From Thermanaerothrix solaris (GTDB lineage: Bacteria > Chloroflexota > Anaerolineae > Anaerolineales > Anaerolineaceae): 64,000 nt of DNA. Numbering within the stretch: position 1 is the first letter of the stretch; every line of letters starts with the position of its first letter. The notes beneath the pieces are model-generated. The model was not told the origin of the DNA. It saw only the letters and a list, made by a program, of their open reading frames with translations, and did not search any database. The position numbers and the translations under genes were made by a program. Location of the stretch: positions 62,001 to 126,000 of the forward strand of contig NZ_JAUHMF010000001.1 in assembly GCF_032334255.1 (NCBI RefSeq), given 5' to 3'. Positions 14,691 to 24,254 of the stretch are shown one piece after another.

Positions 14691-15932
14691 TCACGCTTCT
14701 TGAATTGGAATGACCAGGTCAAGAGGATATTCGGCTAATCGGGTGATTTCACCGTTAGGTAGTACAGCGTAGGTATCTTCTAAGCGAACTCCCATCTCCT
14801 TTTCTGGGTAATATAGCCCCGGCTCAATGGTGAAGACCGTCCCGGGGACAAGAATATCGCGCGATTCTTTGGCATAAGCACCACTAACCGGATACTCATG
14901 CACGTGTAATCCCAGCCCATGACCGAGACTGTGGACATAGCCTTTCTGGGTGGTCGGATCGGTGCGCACGGTGGGGTGCCCCATGGCTTCAAACAATTCG
15001 CATGTGCGATCATGATAGGTCTTGAAGAACGTATTGGGTTTCAGTTCCTGAGTAATCTGGTGATATACCGAGAGTACTTGCTCATAAAGTTTCAGAGCTT
15101 CGTCGGTTGCGTATCCCAAGCACCAGGTGCGAGTGAAATCATAATAGTAACCGCCACCAGCCTCACAAGGGAAAATATCAAAGACAATGGTCTCGCCCAG
15201 GCGAAGCACGTCATCAGGGTTACCGGTGCTGTGAGGGACTGCCGCGTCGCGTCCAATAGCAAAAATGGTGCCTTCGGGGTTGTCCACACCCTGTTCAGCC
15301 AACCATAGATTGATCTTCCGCTTAACCTCGCCGATGGTCAATGGGTTGCCGTCCGGTTTGATCAAAACGCCGTTTTTAGCGCGATGATGGGAAAGAAAAT
15401 CGGCGGTTTGGGCAACGACCCATGTGGTGATCTGGCCCATACGCTCGATTCGCTTGATCTCATTTTCGTCCTTCGTCATCATGGCCGAAAGCAGAATGGG
15501 ATCTTCAGAGAAGCCAAGGAATTCTACCGCGGGCAACAATTGTTGTAAGCGTTGGGTTAAATCGAACTGCGGCCCGAACTCAATCTTCCCATATAAGGCA
15601 ATGCGACCATGGTCTAAGCCGAGGTCGGTTAAGATTTTTTGGAAACGCAAAGCCGATGCCTGGGCAACATCTCCACTGGCCTGCTCATAGAATGTCTTGT
15701 AAGGATACTCATCATAGCAACGAGTGGTTAGACCCGACTTAGCCGCCTCATCACGCTCCATTGAGCGATAGAAAAGCAAGGGCGGCTGGTCGCGCCGCTT
15801 GAACAGATCAGTGCTGGTGAGCGAGGCGTCACCGGTGAAATAGCGCATGGCGGGGTTGTGTGTGGTTGGCCCCATGATCCACAGCGCATCTACCTGGTAG
15901 GCATGCATCAATTGATCGAGGTCGCGCTTCAT
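14691..15932 (-). CDS. M24-family metallopeptidase (Xaa-Pro aminopeptidase-like)
   Basis: 413 residues. The C-terminal half has the pita-bread fold with metal ligands in VFDIFPCEAGGGYYYDFTRTW (two Asp), LGHGLGLHVHE (His), FTIEPGLYY (Glu) and GVRLEDTY (Glu). The N-terminal ~150 residues are a creatinase/prolidase-like domain. Enzymes of this type remove N-terminal residues before proline or split X-Pro dipeptides in the cytoplasm with two divalent metals. AGGAG upstream of the ATG at 15932 supports the start. The selA gene lies 28 bp upstream on the same strand, so the two may be cotranscribed; no functional link is known. Confidence 0.92.
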   Translation of the reverse strand: MKRDLDQLMHAYQVDALWIMGPTTHNPAMRYFTGDASLTSTDLFKRRDQPPLLFYRSMERDEAAKSGLTTRCYDEYPYKTFYEQASGDVAQASALRFQKILTDLGLDHGRIALYGKIEFGPQFDLTQRLQQLLPAVEFLGFSEDPILLSAMMTKDENEIKRIERMGQITTWVVAQTADFLSHHRAKNGVLIKPDGNPLTIGEVKRKINLWLAEQGVDNPEGTIFAIGRDAAVPHSTGNPDDVLRLGETIVFDIFPCEAGGGYYYDFTRTWCLGYATDEALKLYEQVLSVYHQITQELKPNTFFKTYHDRTCELFEAMGHPTVRTDPTTQKGYVHSLGHGLGLHVHEYPVSGAYAKESRDILVPGTVFTIEPGLYYPEKEMGVRLEDTYAVLPNGEITRLAEYPLDLVIPIQEA

Positions 15933-15960
15933 GGTAGTCTCCTGAGATTGTAGGTTTGGG

Positions 15961-17337
15961 TTATAACGATGGCTTTATCTGCGTCAGCAATTGACGTAAT
16001 TCACGCAATAGAATGTCTTCCTGTTCTTCCAATACTGTGCGGGGGTCTAAAACGATATGGTCATTTTCAATGCGTGCGACAATAGGATAAGGGCGATGGC
16101 GTAGCCATTTGAGAGCCTGAGAAGGAGACTTCACTCCAAGCGCAAGCACATATGTGGGCAGGGTTTCGCCGGGGAGACTGCCCCCGCCAATCGTAGAACG
16201 ACTCTCAATTACGCTCCCTACCTGTAGAGCGGCTTGCCAGCGATTGGCTCTGGCCTTAAGGGTTTCGGCGGATTGGGCAATCATGTGCCAGACGGGGATG
16301 GCTTGCTCCCAATCACCCTTTAAATAGTGCAGCAGGGTCGCAGAGAGAGCAACCAGTGTGATCTTGTCAGCCCGTACCGCGCGCGCGAGGGGATGGCGTT
16401 TGATTTTTTCGAGCAAATCTTTGCGTCCCAGGATGATCCCGGCTTGGGGCCCGCCAAGCAGTTTATCACCCGAAAAGCACACCAAATCGGCGTTGGCAGC
16501 CAGGGATTCTTGAACCATAGGTTCATGTGTCAGATCATATTTGGCGGTATCCACCAAGGCGCCAGATCCCAGGTCATCTACAAGCGGGATCTGATAACGG
16601 TGGGCCAGATTCGCTAACTCAGTTAGGTCGGGTTCTTCGGTGAAACCGATGATTCGAAAGTTGGAGTGATGAGCCCTAAGGATTAAGGCGGCCCCACTCT
16701 CTTGCAACGCTCTTTCGAAGTCCTCAATCCTAGTGCGGTTAGTAGTACCGACCTCAATCAAGCGCGCTCGGGATTGGTGTAGAATTTCGGGGATGCGAAA
16801 GCCACCTCCAATTTCGATAAGTTGGGAGCGGGCGACGAGAACATTCCGCCGTGCTGCTAATGCGCTGAGCACGAGCAAAACGGCAGCCGCGTTGTTGTTG
16901 ACCACCAGAGCGTCTTCTGCACCGGTCAGTTGAATTAGCAATTGGGTGGCATGGAGGTTTCGCGATCCCCGGCGTCCGGTCTCGAGGTCAAATTCCAGGT
17001 TGCAGTATCCCGGTGCAATATGGGAGATGGCTTGCAGGGCGCTGGGACTTAGAGGGGCACGTCCCAAATTTGTGTGCAGGATGACTCCGGTAGCATTGAT
17101 CACCGGCTTGAGCGAGAGGGTAAACCAGGTATTGAGCAAGTTCTGGGCCTGGGTTAGGATGGACTCAGGGGTGAGATCAACGATTTTCCCATGGATAAGA
17201 TTATTACGCAGGGTGTTTAGCGTCTCCCGCAGGGCTTTTAAGGTCATCGTGCGACCGAACGATTCGATAAGCCAAGCGGTTGTAGATAAATGGAGCAATT
17301 GATCTACAGAAGGAATTTGGCGTGGGTCAGGAGTCAT
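15961..17337 (-). CDS. selA: L-seryl-tRNA(Sec) selenium transferase
   Basis: 458 residues from the ATG at 17337, the normal SelA length. It is a fold-type I PLP enzyme: VINATGVILHTNLGRAPLS, the glycine loop GGGFRIPEIL, DDLGSG, and SGDKLLGGPQAG with the PLP lysine at about Lys292. SelA converts seryl-tRNA(Sec) to selenocysteinyl-tRNA(Sec) using selenophosphate. Its presence means the organism makes selenocysteine, and a matching UGA-containing gene is found at 49842. selB, selC and selD are not in the window. Starts at 17406 and 17349 are possible, but would overlap the upstream membrane-protein gene much more; 17337 overlaps it by 11 nt. Confidence 0.95.
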   Translation of the reverse strand: MTPDPRQIPSVDQLLHLSTTAWLIESFGRTMTLKALRETLNTLRNNLIHGKIVDLTPESILTQAQNLLNTWFTLSLKPVINATGVILHTNLGRAPLSPSALQAISHIAPGYCNLEFDLETGRRGSRNLHATQLLIQLTGAEDALVVNNNAAAVLLVLSALAARRNVLVARSQLIEIGGGFRIPEILHQSRARLIEVGTTNRTRIEDFERALQESGAALILRAHHSNFRIIGFTEEPDLTELANLAHRYQIPLVDDLGSGALVDTAKYDLTHEPMVQESLAANADLVCFSGDKLLGGPQAGIILGRKDLLEKIKRHPLARAVRADKITLVALSATLLHYLKGDWEQAIPVWHMIAQSAETLKARANRWQAALQVGSVIESRSTIGGGSLPGETLPTYVLALGVKSPSQALKWLRHRPYPIVARIENDHIVLDPRTVLEEQEDILLRELRQLLTQIKPSL

Positions 17338-17746
17338 GTGGGGTATCATGAGGGCGCCATTGCGCGCGTTCAATAAGGCGGAGCGAGAATTCAAGAATGA
17401 AAACACCTAAGAATAAGATCATGCCTAACGTGAGGGTAAGAACCCGTTCCAATTGCAACCAGGCGAGTAAATCAAAGATAATGCCCATCCACAGGGCCTC
17501 GCGGACGAGAGTACCTGTTGAGGGTAGTGAGTTGCTTGAGGAAAAGCGCCAATTCAGAAAATAGACGATGGGAAGTGCAATTCCGGTGACCCCCAGAGTG
17601 CTCAAGAAAAAGAATAACCACCGCGGTAGTAGTGTGGGTAACGTTTGGGTGATCACCAGGGTTAATCCACCTAATCCTAACGCGCCTAAGATAAGAAAAG
17701 GTACGAAAATCTCAGAGAAAGGGGGGAATTGTTGACTTCGATTCAC
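17327..17746 (-). CDS. Small integral membrane protein upstream of selA
   Basis: 139 residues with four predicted membrane helices (~12-33, ~41-62, ~82-97, ~101-122) and short loops. I do not recognise a family. It overlaps the start of selA by 11 nt in the same direction, so it is probably cotranscribed with it, but nothing in the sequence links it to selenium. The gene is divergent from the SAM riboswitch/metH unit. The start ATG at 17746 is the first in frame after a stop-rich stretch. Confidence 0.7.
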   Translation of the reverse strand: MNRSQQFPPFSEIFVPFLILGALGLGGLTLVITQTLPTLLPRWLFFFLSTLGVTGIALPIVYFLNWRFSSSNSLPSTGTLVREALWMGIIFDLLAWLQLERVLTLTLGMILFLGVFILEFSLRLIERAQWRPHDTPHDS

Positions 17747-17802
17747 GTCTTAAACTCCTTCTCCGAAAAGATTATAACGCACTTCGAGTTAACGTTTAGA
17801 CC

Positions 17803-17830
17803 TTGCAAATAAGGAGTTTTGTAGTAGAAT
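17803..17830 (+). promoter_or_regulatory. Sigma-70-type promoter of the SAM-riboswitch/metH unit
   Basis: TTGCAA (17803-17808) and TAGAAT (17825-17830) are spaced by 16 bp, placing the transcript start near 17837, about 30 nt before the riboswitch aptamer. Both boxes are near consensus. Confidence 0.65.
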
Positions 17831-17869
17831 TCGCTGCAACAATTAAATAGCCAGAGCCGTTCTCTGGCG

Positions 17870-18031
<162 letters not shown>

Positions 18032-18050
18032 ATTAGCGTGAGGAGTTCCT

Positions 18051-21000
18051 ATGAACGAACAACACACACATCGCAAGTTCACAAATCGGCGTTATCTGGA
18101 TGCTCTGGGCGAGCGGGTGCTGATTTATGATGGTGCTATGGGCACCAATTTGCAAAAAATGAACCTGACCCCAGAGCACTTTGGGGGTGAACGGTATTTT
18201 GGGTGTAACGATTACCTGGTGATTACCTACCCACAAGCGGTGGAGCAGGTTCATAGGTCATTTTTGGATGTAGGTGTGGACGTCATTGAAACCTGCACGT
18301 TCCGTTCAAATCGGATAACCCTGGCAGAATATGGATTGCAAGATAAAGTGATCGAAATCAATCAACGAGCGGCTCAACTGGCCCGACGGCTTGCTGATGA
18401 GTATAGTACCGAGGGGTATCCGCGCTTTGTGGCCGGCTCGATGGGACCGACGGGAAAATTGCCCTCGATGGATGACCCCGAACTTTCCAACATTAGTTTT
18501 GACGAATTGGTGGATGTGTTTCGAGAGCAGGCTGTTGGGTTGATCCGTGGCGGGGTGGATGTACTTTTGATCGAGACCTCTCAGGACATTCTGGAGGTTA
18601 AGGCGGCCATTTTGGGGATTCAGAAAGCGTTTGAGGAAACCGGCATTTATCTCCCGATTCAAGCCCAGGTGACGTTAGATACCACCGGGCGCATGTTGTT
18701 AGGGACAGATATCTCTGCTGTACTGGCAATTCTGGAAGGTTTAGCGGTGGACGTGATTGGTCTCAATTGCTCCACCGGGCCGGATTATATGCGTGAGCCT
18801 ATCCGTTATTTGGGGGAACATTCCAGCCTACCGGTTTCGTGTATCCCGAATGCGGGCTTGCCGCTTAATGTGGACGGCCAGGCGGTTTACCCGCTGGAGC
18901 CAGAGCATTTTGCCGAGGAACTGGCCGAATTTGTCGAAAAGTATCACATCAACGTTGTCGGCGGTTGTTGCGGCACGACCCCCGCGCACCTCAAGCGTTT
19001 GATAGAGCGTCTGGGACGGCGTCCGGCGCCTCCACGCCCAATCTTGAACATTCCTCAGTTGGCCTCGGCGATCCAGGCAATGCCAATGCTCCAGGAGCCC
19101 AAACCCTTTCTGATCGGGGAACGCCTGAACACGCAGGGGAGTCAGAAATTCAAGCAATTGATTCTTGAGGAGCGTTATGACGAAATTTTGACTTTGGCGC
19201 GCCAGCAAGTCAACAGCGGGGCACATGCGCTAGACATTTGTGTTGCCCTTACCGAGCGCGGCGATGAGGCAGAGACGATGCGCAAGGTGATCAAACGCCT
19301 TGCTCCGCTTGTGCGGGTGCCGTTGGTGATTGATACCACCGAGCCTGAAGTCATGGAAGTGGCGCTTAAAACCGCCCCCGGACGGTGTATGTTGAACTCG
19401 ACGCATCTGGAAGGGGGGCGAGCAAAGGCAGATCGCGTCTTTGAGTTAGCCAAGCGCTATAATGCCGCCGTGATCGTCCTGACCATAGATGAGAACGGCA
19501 TGGCAAAGACCGCTGAAAACAAACTGGCCGTGGCTAAGCGCATTTACCAGATCGCCGTTGAGGAGCACGGCTTACGTCCGCAGGATTTGGTGTTTGATGC
19601 GCTGACCTTCACGTTGGCAACGGGGGATCCGGAGTTTGCCCGTTCGGCGATTGAAACCCTTGAAGGTATTCGTCTCATCAAGGCCGAACTTCCTGGTGTG
19701 TTAACATCCTTGGGGATCAGTAATGTGTCCTTTGGCTTAGCGCCGCGAGCGCGCGCGGTGTTGAATAGCGTGATGCTTTATCATGCCGTGCAGGCTGGGT
19801 TGGATATGGCAATTGTCAATCCGGCTCACATCAAGCCTTATGCTGAGATACCGGAGGAAGAACGCCGGCTGGCTGAGGATGTGATCTTCAATCGTCATCC
19901 GGAAGCCTTGCAGCGTTTTATTAGCTTTATGGAGAGCACTGCTGCCGAGGGGACCGAAAAGCGCGAGAGCGAACAAAGTGCACTAGGGGAGAAAACTCCC
20001 GAGCAACGCTTGCATTGGCGTATTTTGCATCGTCAAAAAGAGGGGGTTGAACAGGATATTGATGAGATCATTCAGCGAGAGGCGCCGCGCTCACAGCATG
20101 AGGTTGCTGTGCAGATTTTGAATCAGGTGCTTTTACCCGCGATGAAAGAAGTGGGGGACAAATTTGGAAGTGGCGAATTGATCCTGCCGTTTGTGTTGCA
20201 GTCAGCAGAGGTGATGAAAAAAGCAGTTTCTCATCTAGAGCGTTATTTGGAACGCAAAGAGGGTGTCAGTAAGGGGCGCATGGTTCTGGCGACTGTTTAC
20301 GGTGATGTCCATGATATCGGTAAAAACCTGGTTAAGACCATTTTATCCAATAACGGCTATGAGGTGATTGATCTGGGCAAACAGGTGCCGGCTGAAACGA
20401 TCATTTCTAAGGCCGTAGAAGTTCAAGCCGATGCTATTGGCCTAAGTGCTTTGTTGGTTTCTACCAGTCGGCAGATGCCCTTGATCGTCAATGAACTTCA
20501 TCGCCGCGGCTTGAAGTTCCCGGTGCTGATCGGCGGGGCGGCGATTAACCCGCGCTTCGGACGGCGCATCTTGCAGACCGAGAGCGGTGAGTTTTATGAG
20601 CCGGGCGTCTTTTACTGTAAAGATGCCTTTGAGGGTCTGGAAACCATGGATGCACTAATGGAACCCGAAGCGCGCCAGCGTCTGCTTGCACGTATTCGCG
20701 CCGAGGCAGAGATGGAACTGGGACGGCAAGTACCATCCACAGCACGGGCTGGTGTGCGCCGTTCGAATGTGCCACTGATTGAACGCATTCCGCGCCCGCC
20801 CACTTGGGGTGTACGGGTGGTGCGTCAAATGCCCTTGGAAAGCGTCTTCCAATGCTTATCAAAAAACGAATTGTTCCGGCTTTCATGGGGAGCGAAGAAC
20901 ACCCACGGTGAAGCCTGGGAACGCCTGTTGGCGGACTATGAAGCCAGATTAGACGCAATGCGCCGCGAGGCTCTGGTCGAAGGCTGGCTTAAACCCCAGG

Positions 21001-21590
21001 GGATTTATGGCTACTGGCCAGCTCAAGCGGATGGAAACGATTTGATCATTTATGATCCGGCCAGCGTGCAAGCCGGCTCGCCCGAAGAAATGATGCGTTT
21101 CACCTTCCCACGCCAAAGTATGGGTGAATTTCTTTGCCTGGCGGATTATTTTGCGCCGGTGGATTCTGGGATTATGGACGTTGTTGCATTCCAAATCGTT
21201 ACCGTGGGACAAATGGCTACTGAGCGAGTTGAACGACTGCAATCCCAGGGGCTTTATACAGAGGCGTATTTTACTCACGGCTTAGCTGTGCAGATGGCAG
21301 AAGCAACGGCGGAATACCTCCATCGCCATATTCGGCGCGAGTTAGGATTGGCTCCGGATCAAGGAAAGCGGTATTCATGGGGATATCCGGCGATCCCCGA
21401 TTTAGCCGATCATCGCAAAGTGTTTGAATTGCTTCCGGCAGAAACAGAACTAGGGATGAGTCTAACGGCGGCGTATCAACTGGTGCCAGAGCAGTCCACG
21501 GCTGCCATTATTGTCCACCATCCTCAGGCTAAATATTTCAATATCGGTGAGAGCCGTATTGAGCAATTGATGCGGGCTCAAGAGGGGTAG
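18051..21590 (+). CDS. metH: Cobalamin-dependent methionine synthase, full length
   Basis: 1179 residues with all four MetH modules. Homocysteine domain (~15-325): DGAMGTNLQ, zinc ligands Cys240, Cys306 and Cys307 (GGCCGTTP). Folate (pterin-binding) domain (~345-610): LIGERLNTQGS, then ALDICVALTERGDE. Cobalamin domain: helical cap ~650-740, then YGDVHDIGKN with the lower cobalt ligand His754. C-terminal reactivation domain (~935-1179) with the RYSWGYPAIPDL motif that binds AdoMet. It transfers methyl from 5-methyl-THF to homocysteine through methylcobalamin in the cytoplasm. Expression is gated by the SAM riboswitch just upstream. The following gene begins within 8 nt and makes its folate substrate. 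Confidence 0.97.
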   Translation: MNEQHTHRKFTNRRYLDALGERVLIYDGAMGTNLQKMNLTPEHFGGERYFGCNDYLVITYPQAVEQVHRSFLDVGVDVIETCTFRSNRITLAEYGLQDKVIEINQRAAQLARRLADEYSTEGYPRFVAGSMGPTGKLPSMDDPELSNISFDELVDVFREQAVGLIRGGVDVLLIETSQDILEVKAAILGIQKAFEETGIYLPIQAQVTLDTTGRMLLGTDISAVLAILEGLAVDVIGLNCSTGPDYMREPIRYLGEHSSLPVSCIPNAGLPLNVDGQAVYPLEPEHFAEELAEFVEKYHINVVGGCCGTTPAHLKRLIERLGRRPAPPRPILNIPQLASAIQAMPMLQEPKPFLIGERLNTQGSQKFKQLILEERYDEILTLARQQVNSGAHALDICVALTERGDEAETMRKVIKRLAPLVRVPLVIDTTEPEVMEVALKTAPGRCMLNSTHLEGGRAKADRVFELAKRYNAAVIVLTIDENGMAKTAENKLAVAKRIYQIAVEEHGLRPQDLVFDALTFTLATGDPEFARSAIETLEGIRLIKAELPGVLTSLGISNVSFGLAPRARAVLNSVMLYHAVQAGLDMAIVNPAHIKPYAEIPEEERRLAEDVIFNRHPEALQRFISFMESTAAEGTEKRESEQSALGEKTPEQRLHWRILHRQKEGVEQDIDEIIQREAPRSQHEVAVQILNQVLLPAMKEVGDKFGSGELILPFVLQSAEVMKKAVSHLERYLERKEGVSKGRMVLATVYGDVHDIGKNLVKTILSNNGYEVIDLGKQVPAETIISKAVEVQADAIGLSALLVSTSRQMPLIVNELHRRGLKFPVLIGGAAINPRFGRRILQTESGEFYEPGVFYCKDAFEGLETMDALMEPEARQRLLARIRAEAEMELGRQVPSTARAGVRRSNVPLIERIPRPPTWGVRVVRQMPLESVFQCLSKNELFRLSWGAKNTHGEAWERLLADYEARLDAMRREALVEGWLKPQGIYGYWPAQADGNDLIIYDPASVQAGSPEEMMRFTFPRQSMGEFLCLADYFAPVDSGIMDVVAFQIVTVGQMATERVERLQSQGLYTEAYFTHGLAVQMAEATAEYLHRHIRRELGLAPDQGKRYSWGYPAIPDLADHRKVFELLPAETELGMSLTAAYQLVPEQSTAAIIVHHPQAKYFNIGESRIEQLMRAQEG

Positions 21591-21597
21591 GTTGCGG

Positions 21598-23469
21598 ATG
21601 AGACGAGAGGCGTTTTTTGAATGGCTTTCTTCCCAAGGACGCCCGATTCTAGCCGATGGGGCGATGGGAACATTACTCAATCAGCGAGGGGTCAAATTTG
21701 AGGAATGCTTTGATCTGCTAAATCTACAAAAGCCGAATTTGGTAGCTGATATTCATCGCGAGTATGTGGAAGCAGGTGCTCAGATTATTCTCACCAACAC
21801 CTTTGGTGCCAACCGTTATAAACTGGCCCAGCATGGTTTAGAGGGCCAGGTTTCACGCCTAAATAAGGCGGCGGTTGATATTGCGCGGCAGGTGATTTCA
21901 TCGTCCTCACATCAGGTGTTGATCGCCGGGGATGTGGGGCCATTAGGGGTACGCTTAGCGCCATTCGGGCGGGTGCAACCCGAACAAGCGCGGACGGCAT
22001 TTCGGGAGCAGATTGAAGCCCTGGTTGCGGCAGGGGTGGATTTTATCGTTATTGAGACTATGGCTGATCTTTATGAGGTGCGTGAAGCAGTGCTGGCGGC
22101 GCGAGAGATTGACCCTGAAGTGCCGGTGGTGGCTTCGGTCACCTTTACCCGCGATGATCGCACCTTGTTGGGTGATGACCCGATACGAGTCGCCCGATAT
22201 ATTCACGAATCCGGCGCCGATGTGATCGGGATCAATTGCTCGGGAGGTCCCAATCAGTTGCTTCGCATCCTCAAACAGATGCGCTCTGCCGTTCCCGAAG
22301 GACGATATTGGGTTAAACCTAATGCGGGGTGGCCGGAACGCATGGGGGATCGCATCATGTACCCAGCGGCTCCCGACTATTTCGGCGATTATGCAGTAGC
22401 CTTTTGGAAGGCTGGGGCTGCGGTAGTGGGTGGGTGCTGTGGAACAACGCCCGAGCACATTGCAGCCATGAATAAGAAATTGCAGGAAACAGATCTCACC
22501 ACTTACGAGAACGGTCTCAGTATTACCATTGTCGAACGCGAGGAAGGCATCGGAGGGGTGCAACAACCAACGCGGTTGGCCCAACGTCTGGCAGAGGGAA
22601 AATTTGTCATTGCTGCCGAGGTGGACCCTCCGCGCGGGCTTTCCACACAAAAATTGCTCGCTGGGGTGCGGTTGTTGAATGAAGCCGGTGTGGATGTCAT
22701 CAATGTAGCGGATAGCCCAATGGCGCGGATGCGGATGAGCCCTTGGGCTGTTTGCCGTCTTATTCAAGAAGAGGTGGGTGTAGAAACCGTCTTGCACTTT
22801 CCTACCCGTGGGCGGAATCTCCTCCGTGTTCAAGGGGACCTGTTGGCAGCCCATGCGTTAGGGGTACGTAATGTGTTTGTAGTCATGGGTGACCCAACGG
22901 CGATTGGGGATTATCCCAACGCCATGGATAACTACGATTTGGTGCCCTCAGGGCTAATTAAGTTGATCAAACAAGGTTTTAATACCGGTGTTGATCATGC
23001 GGGCATGGATATCGGCCAACCCACATCGTTCTTTGTGGGCTGTGCACTCAATCTAAATCCTCCAGACCCAGAGGCAGAAATAAAAAATCTGCGGCGAAAA
23101 CTGCGTGCGGGAGCCGACTTTATCATGACCCAACCCATTTTTGATCCTGAAGCTGCGCGCGCGTTTCTGGGGTATATTCATGAGGTGTTAGGCGGGCTGA
23201 ATGTACCTGTTTTAATCGGGATTCTGCCCCTGGTGAGTGAGCGACATGCGGCCTTCCTACATCATGAGGTGCCAGGTATCACTATTCCGCATGCGATCCG
23301 ACAACGTGTGGCAAACGGAGGGGAGAAAGCCGCTCGTGTCGGGATAGAAATTGCGATAGAATTAGCCTTAGCGGCGAAATCTTTTGCGCAAGGCATTTAC
23401 CTGATGCCGGCGTTCAATCGTTTTGACTATGCCGCCGAAATCATTGAAAACGTACGGAAAGGTGGTTGA
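21598..23469 (+). CDS. Bifunctional homocysteine S-methyltransferase / 5,10-methylenetetrahydrofolate reductase
   Basis: 623 residues. N-terminal half (~1-300) is a zinc Hcy methyltransferase domain (LADGAMGTLLNQRG, GINCSGGP, GGCCGTTPEH), and the C-terminal half (~325-620) is MetF-like: FVIAAEVDPPRG, GVDVINVADSP, VFVVMGDPT and FIMTQPIFDPEAA. The arrangement equals that of YitJ-type proteins. The MetF half makes 5-methyl-THF with FAD for the neighbouring MetH; the N-terminal half could use another methyl donor such as S-methylmethionine. The ATG at 21598 follows AGAGGGG by ~10 nt; a TTG at 21592 is an alternative. Same operon as metH. Confidence 0.94.
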   Translation: MRREAFFEWLSSQGRPILADGAMGTLLNQRGVKFEECFDLLNLQKPNLVADIHREYVEAGAQIILTNTFGANRYKLAQHGLEGQVSRLNKAAVDIARQVISSSSHQVLIAGDVGPLGVRLAPFGRVQPEQARTAFREQIEALVAAGVDFIVIETMADLYEVREAVLAAREIDPEVPVVASVTFTRDDRTLLGDDPIRVARYIHESGADVIGINCSGGPNQLLRILKQMRSAVPEGRYWVKPNAGWPERMGDRIMYPAAPDYFGDYAVAFWKAGAAVVGGCCGTTPEHIAAMNKKLQETDLTTYENGLSITIVEREEGIGGVQQPTRLAQRLAEGKFVIAAEVDPPRGLSTQKLLAGVRLLNEAGVDVINVADSPMARMRMSPWAVCRLIQEEVGVETVLHFPTRGRNLLRVQGDLLAAHALGVRNVFVVMGDPTAIGDYPNAMDNYDLVPSGLIKLIKQGFNTGVDHAGMDIGQPTSFFVGCALNLNPPDPEAEIKNLRRKLRAGADFIMTQPIFDPEAARAFLGYIHEVLGGLNVPVLIGILPLVSERHAAFLHHEVPGITIPHAIRQRVANGGEKAARVGIEIAIELALAAKSFAQGIYLMPAFNRFDYAAEIIENVRKGG

Positions 23470-23477
23470 TCCCTTTT

Positions 23478-24254
23478 ATGCTCCTGACCATTGACGTCGG
23501 CAACACTAATCTCACCATTGGTCTTTTTGAGGGCACAAAATTAGGGGCACGATGGCGTCTGGCTACAGACCATGAACGTATGCCAGACGAATATGGGCTT
23601 CAAATGTTGGGGCTTTTACAACATGGTGGGTGTTCACCGGCACAATTAGATGGCATTTGCGTGGCTTCGGTGGTGCCGCCATTAACCCCGCGAATCTTGC
23701 AGGCTTGTCGCAACTACCTTAGTGAGGATATATTGGTGATTGATGAGACCGTTGAGACGGGGATCAAAATCTTGTATGAAGACCCTCGTGCTGTTGGGGC
23801 GGATCGTATTGCCGACGCTGTTGCAGTTTGCGCCTTATATGGTGGACCGGCCTGTGTAGTAGACTTTGGTACGGCGACGACTTTTGATGCGATCACCGCC
23901 GAAGGTGAATACCTGGGCGGGGCGATTGCACCCGGTATCGGGATTGCAGCAGAAGCGCTATTCATGCGGACGGCCAAATTGCCGCGGGTAGATATTCAGG
24001 CGCCGCCGTCGGTTGTCGGGCGCAACACCGTGCATGCGATCCAGTCGGGATTAGTCTATGGCTATGTGGCTTTGGTGGAGGGGATGGTCGAGCGTTTTCG
24101 GCGAGAATTGGGGCCGGACATGAAGGTTATCGCCACAGGAGGGTTGGCTGAAGTGATCGCAAACCACACCAATGTGATTCATCATTTTGCTCCCTGGTTA
24201 ACCCTGGAAGGGTTGCGTATCTTATGGGAGAGAAATCGCTCGCGCCATGAGTAA
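23478..24254 (+). CDS. coaX: Type III pantothenate kinase
   Basis: 258 residues. Phosphate-binding LLTIDVGNTNLTIGLF at the N-terminus, VGADRIADAV in the middle, VDFGTATTFDAI and YLGGAIAPGIGI are the CoaX (ASKHA-fold) signatures. It phosphorylates pantothenate, the first step to coenzyme A; type III enzymes are not feedback-inhibited by CoA. The ATG at 23478 matches the family N-terminus; a TTG at 23466 would add four residues. It overlaps coaBC by 8 nt, so the first three CoA steps are encoded together, behind the methionine genes. Confidence 0.95.
   Translation: MLLTIDVGNTNLTIGLFEGTKLGARWRLATDHERMPDEYGLQMLGLLQHGGCSPAQLDGICVASVVPPLTPRILQACRNYLSEDILVIDETVETGIKILYEDPRAVGADRIADAVAVCALYGGPACVVDFGTATTFDAITAEGEYLGGAIAPGIGIAAEALFMRTAKLPRVDIQAPPSVVGRNTVHAIQSGLVYGYVALVEGMVERFRRELGPDMKVIATGGLAEVIANHTNVIHHFAPWLTLEGLRILWERNRSRHE

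Noticed and set aside
21955..22854. 299-codon open frame antisense to the Hcy-methyltransferase/MTHFR gene
   Set aside because: Its translation has no recognisable domain and a skewed His/Pro/Arg composition typical of a shadow frame; the plus-strand gene is certain.
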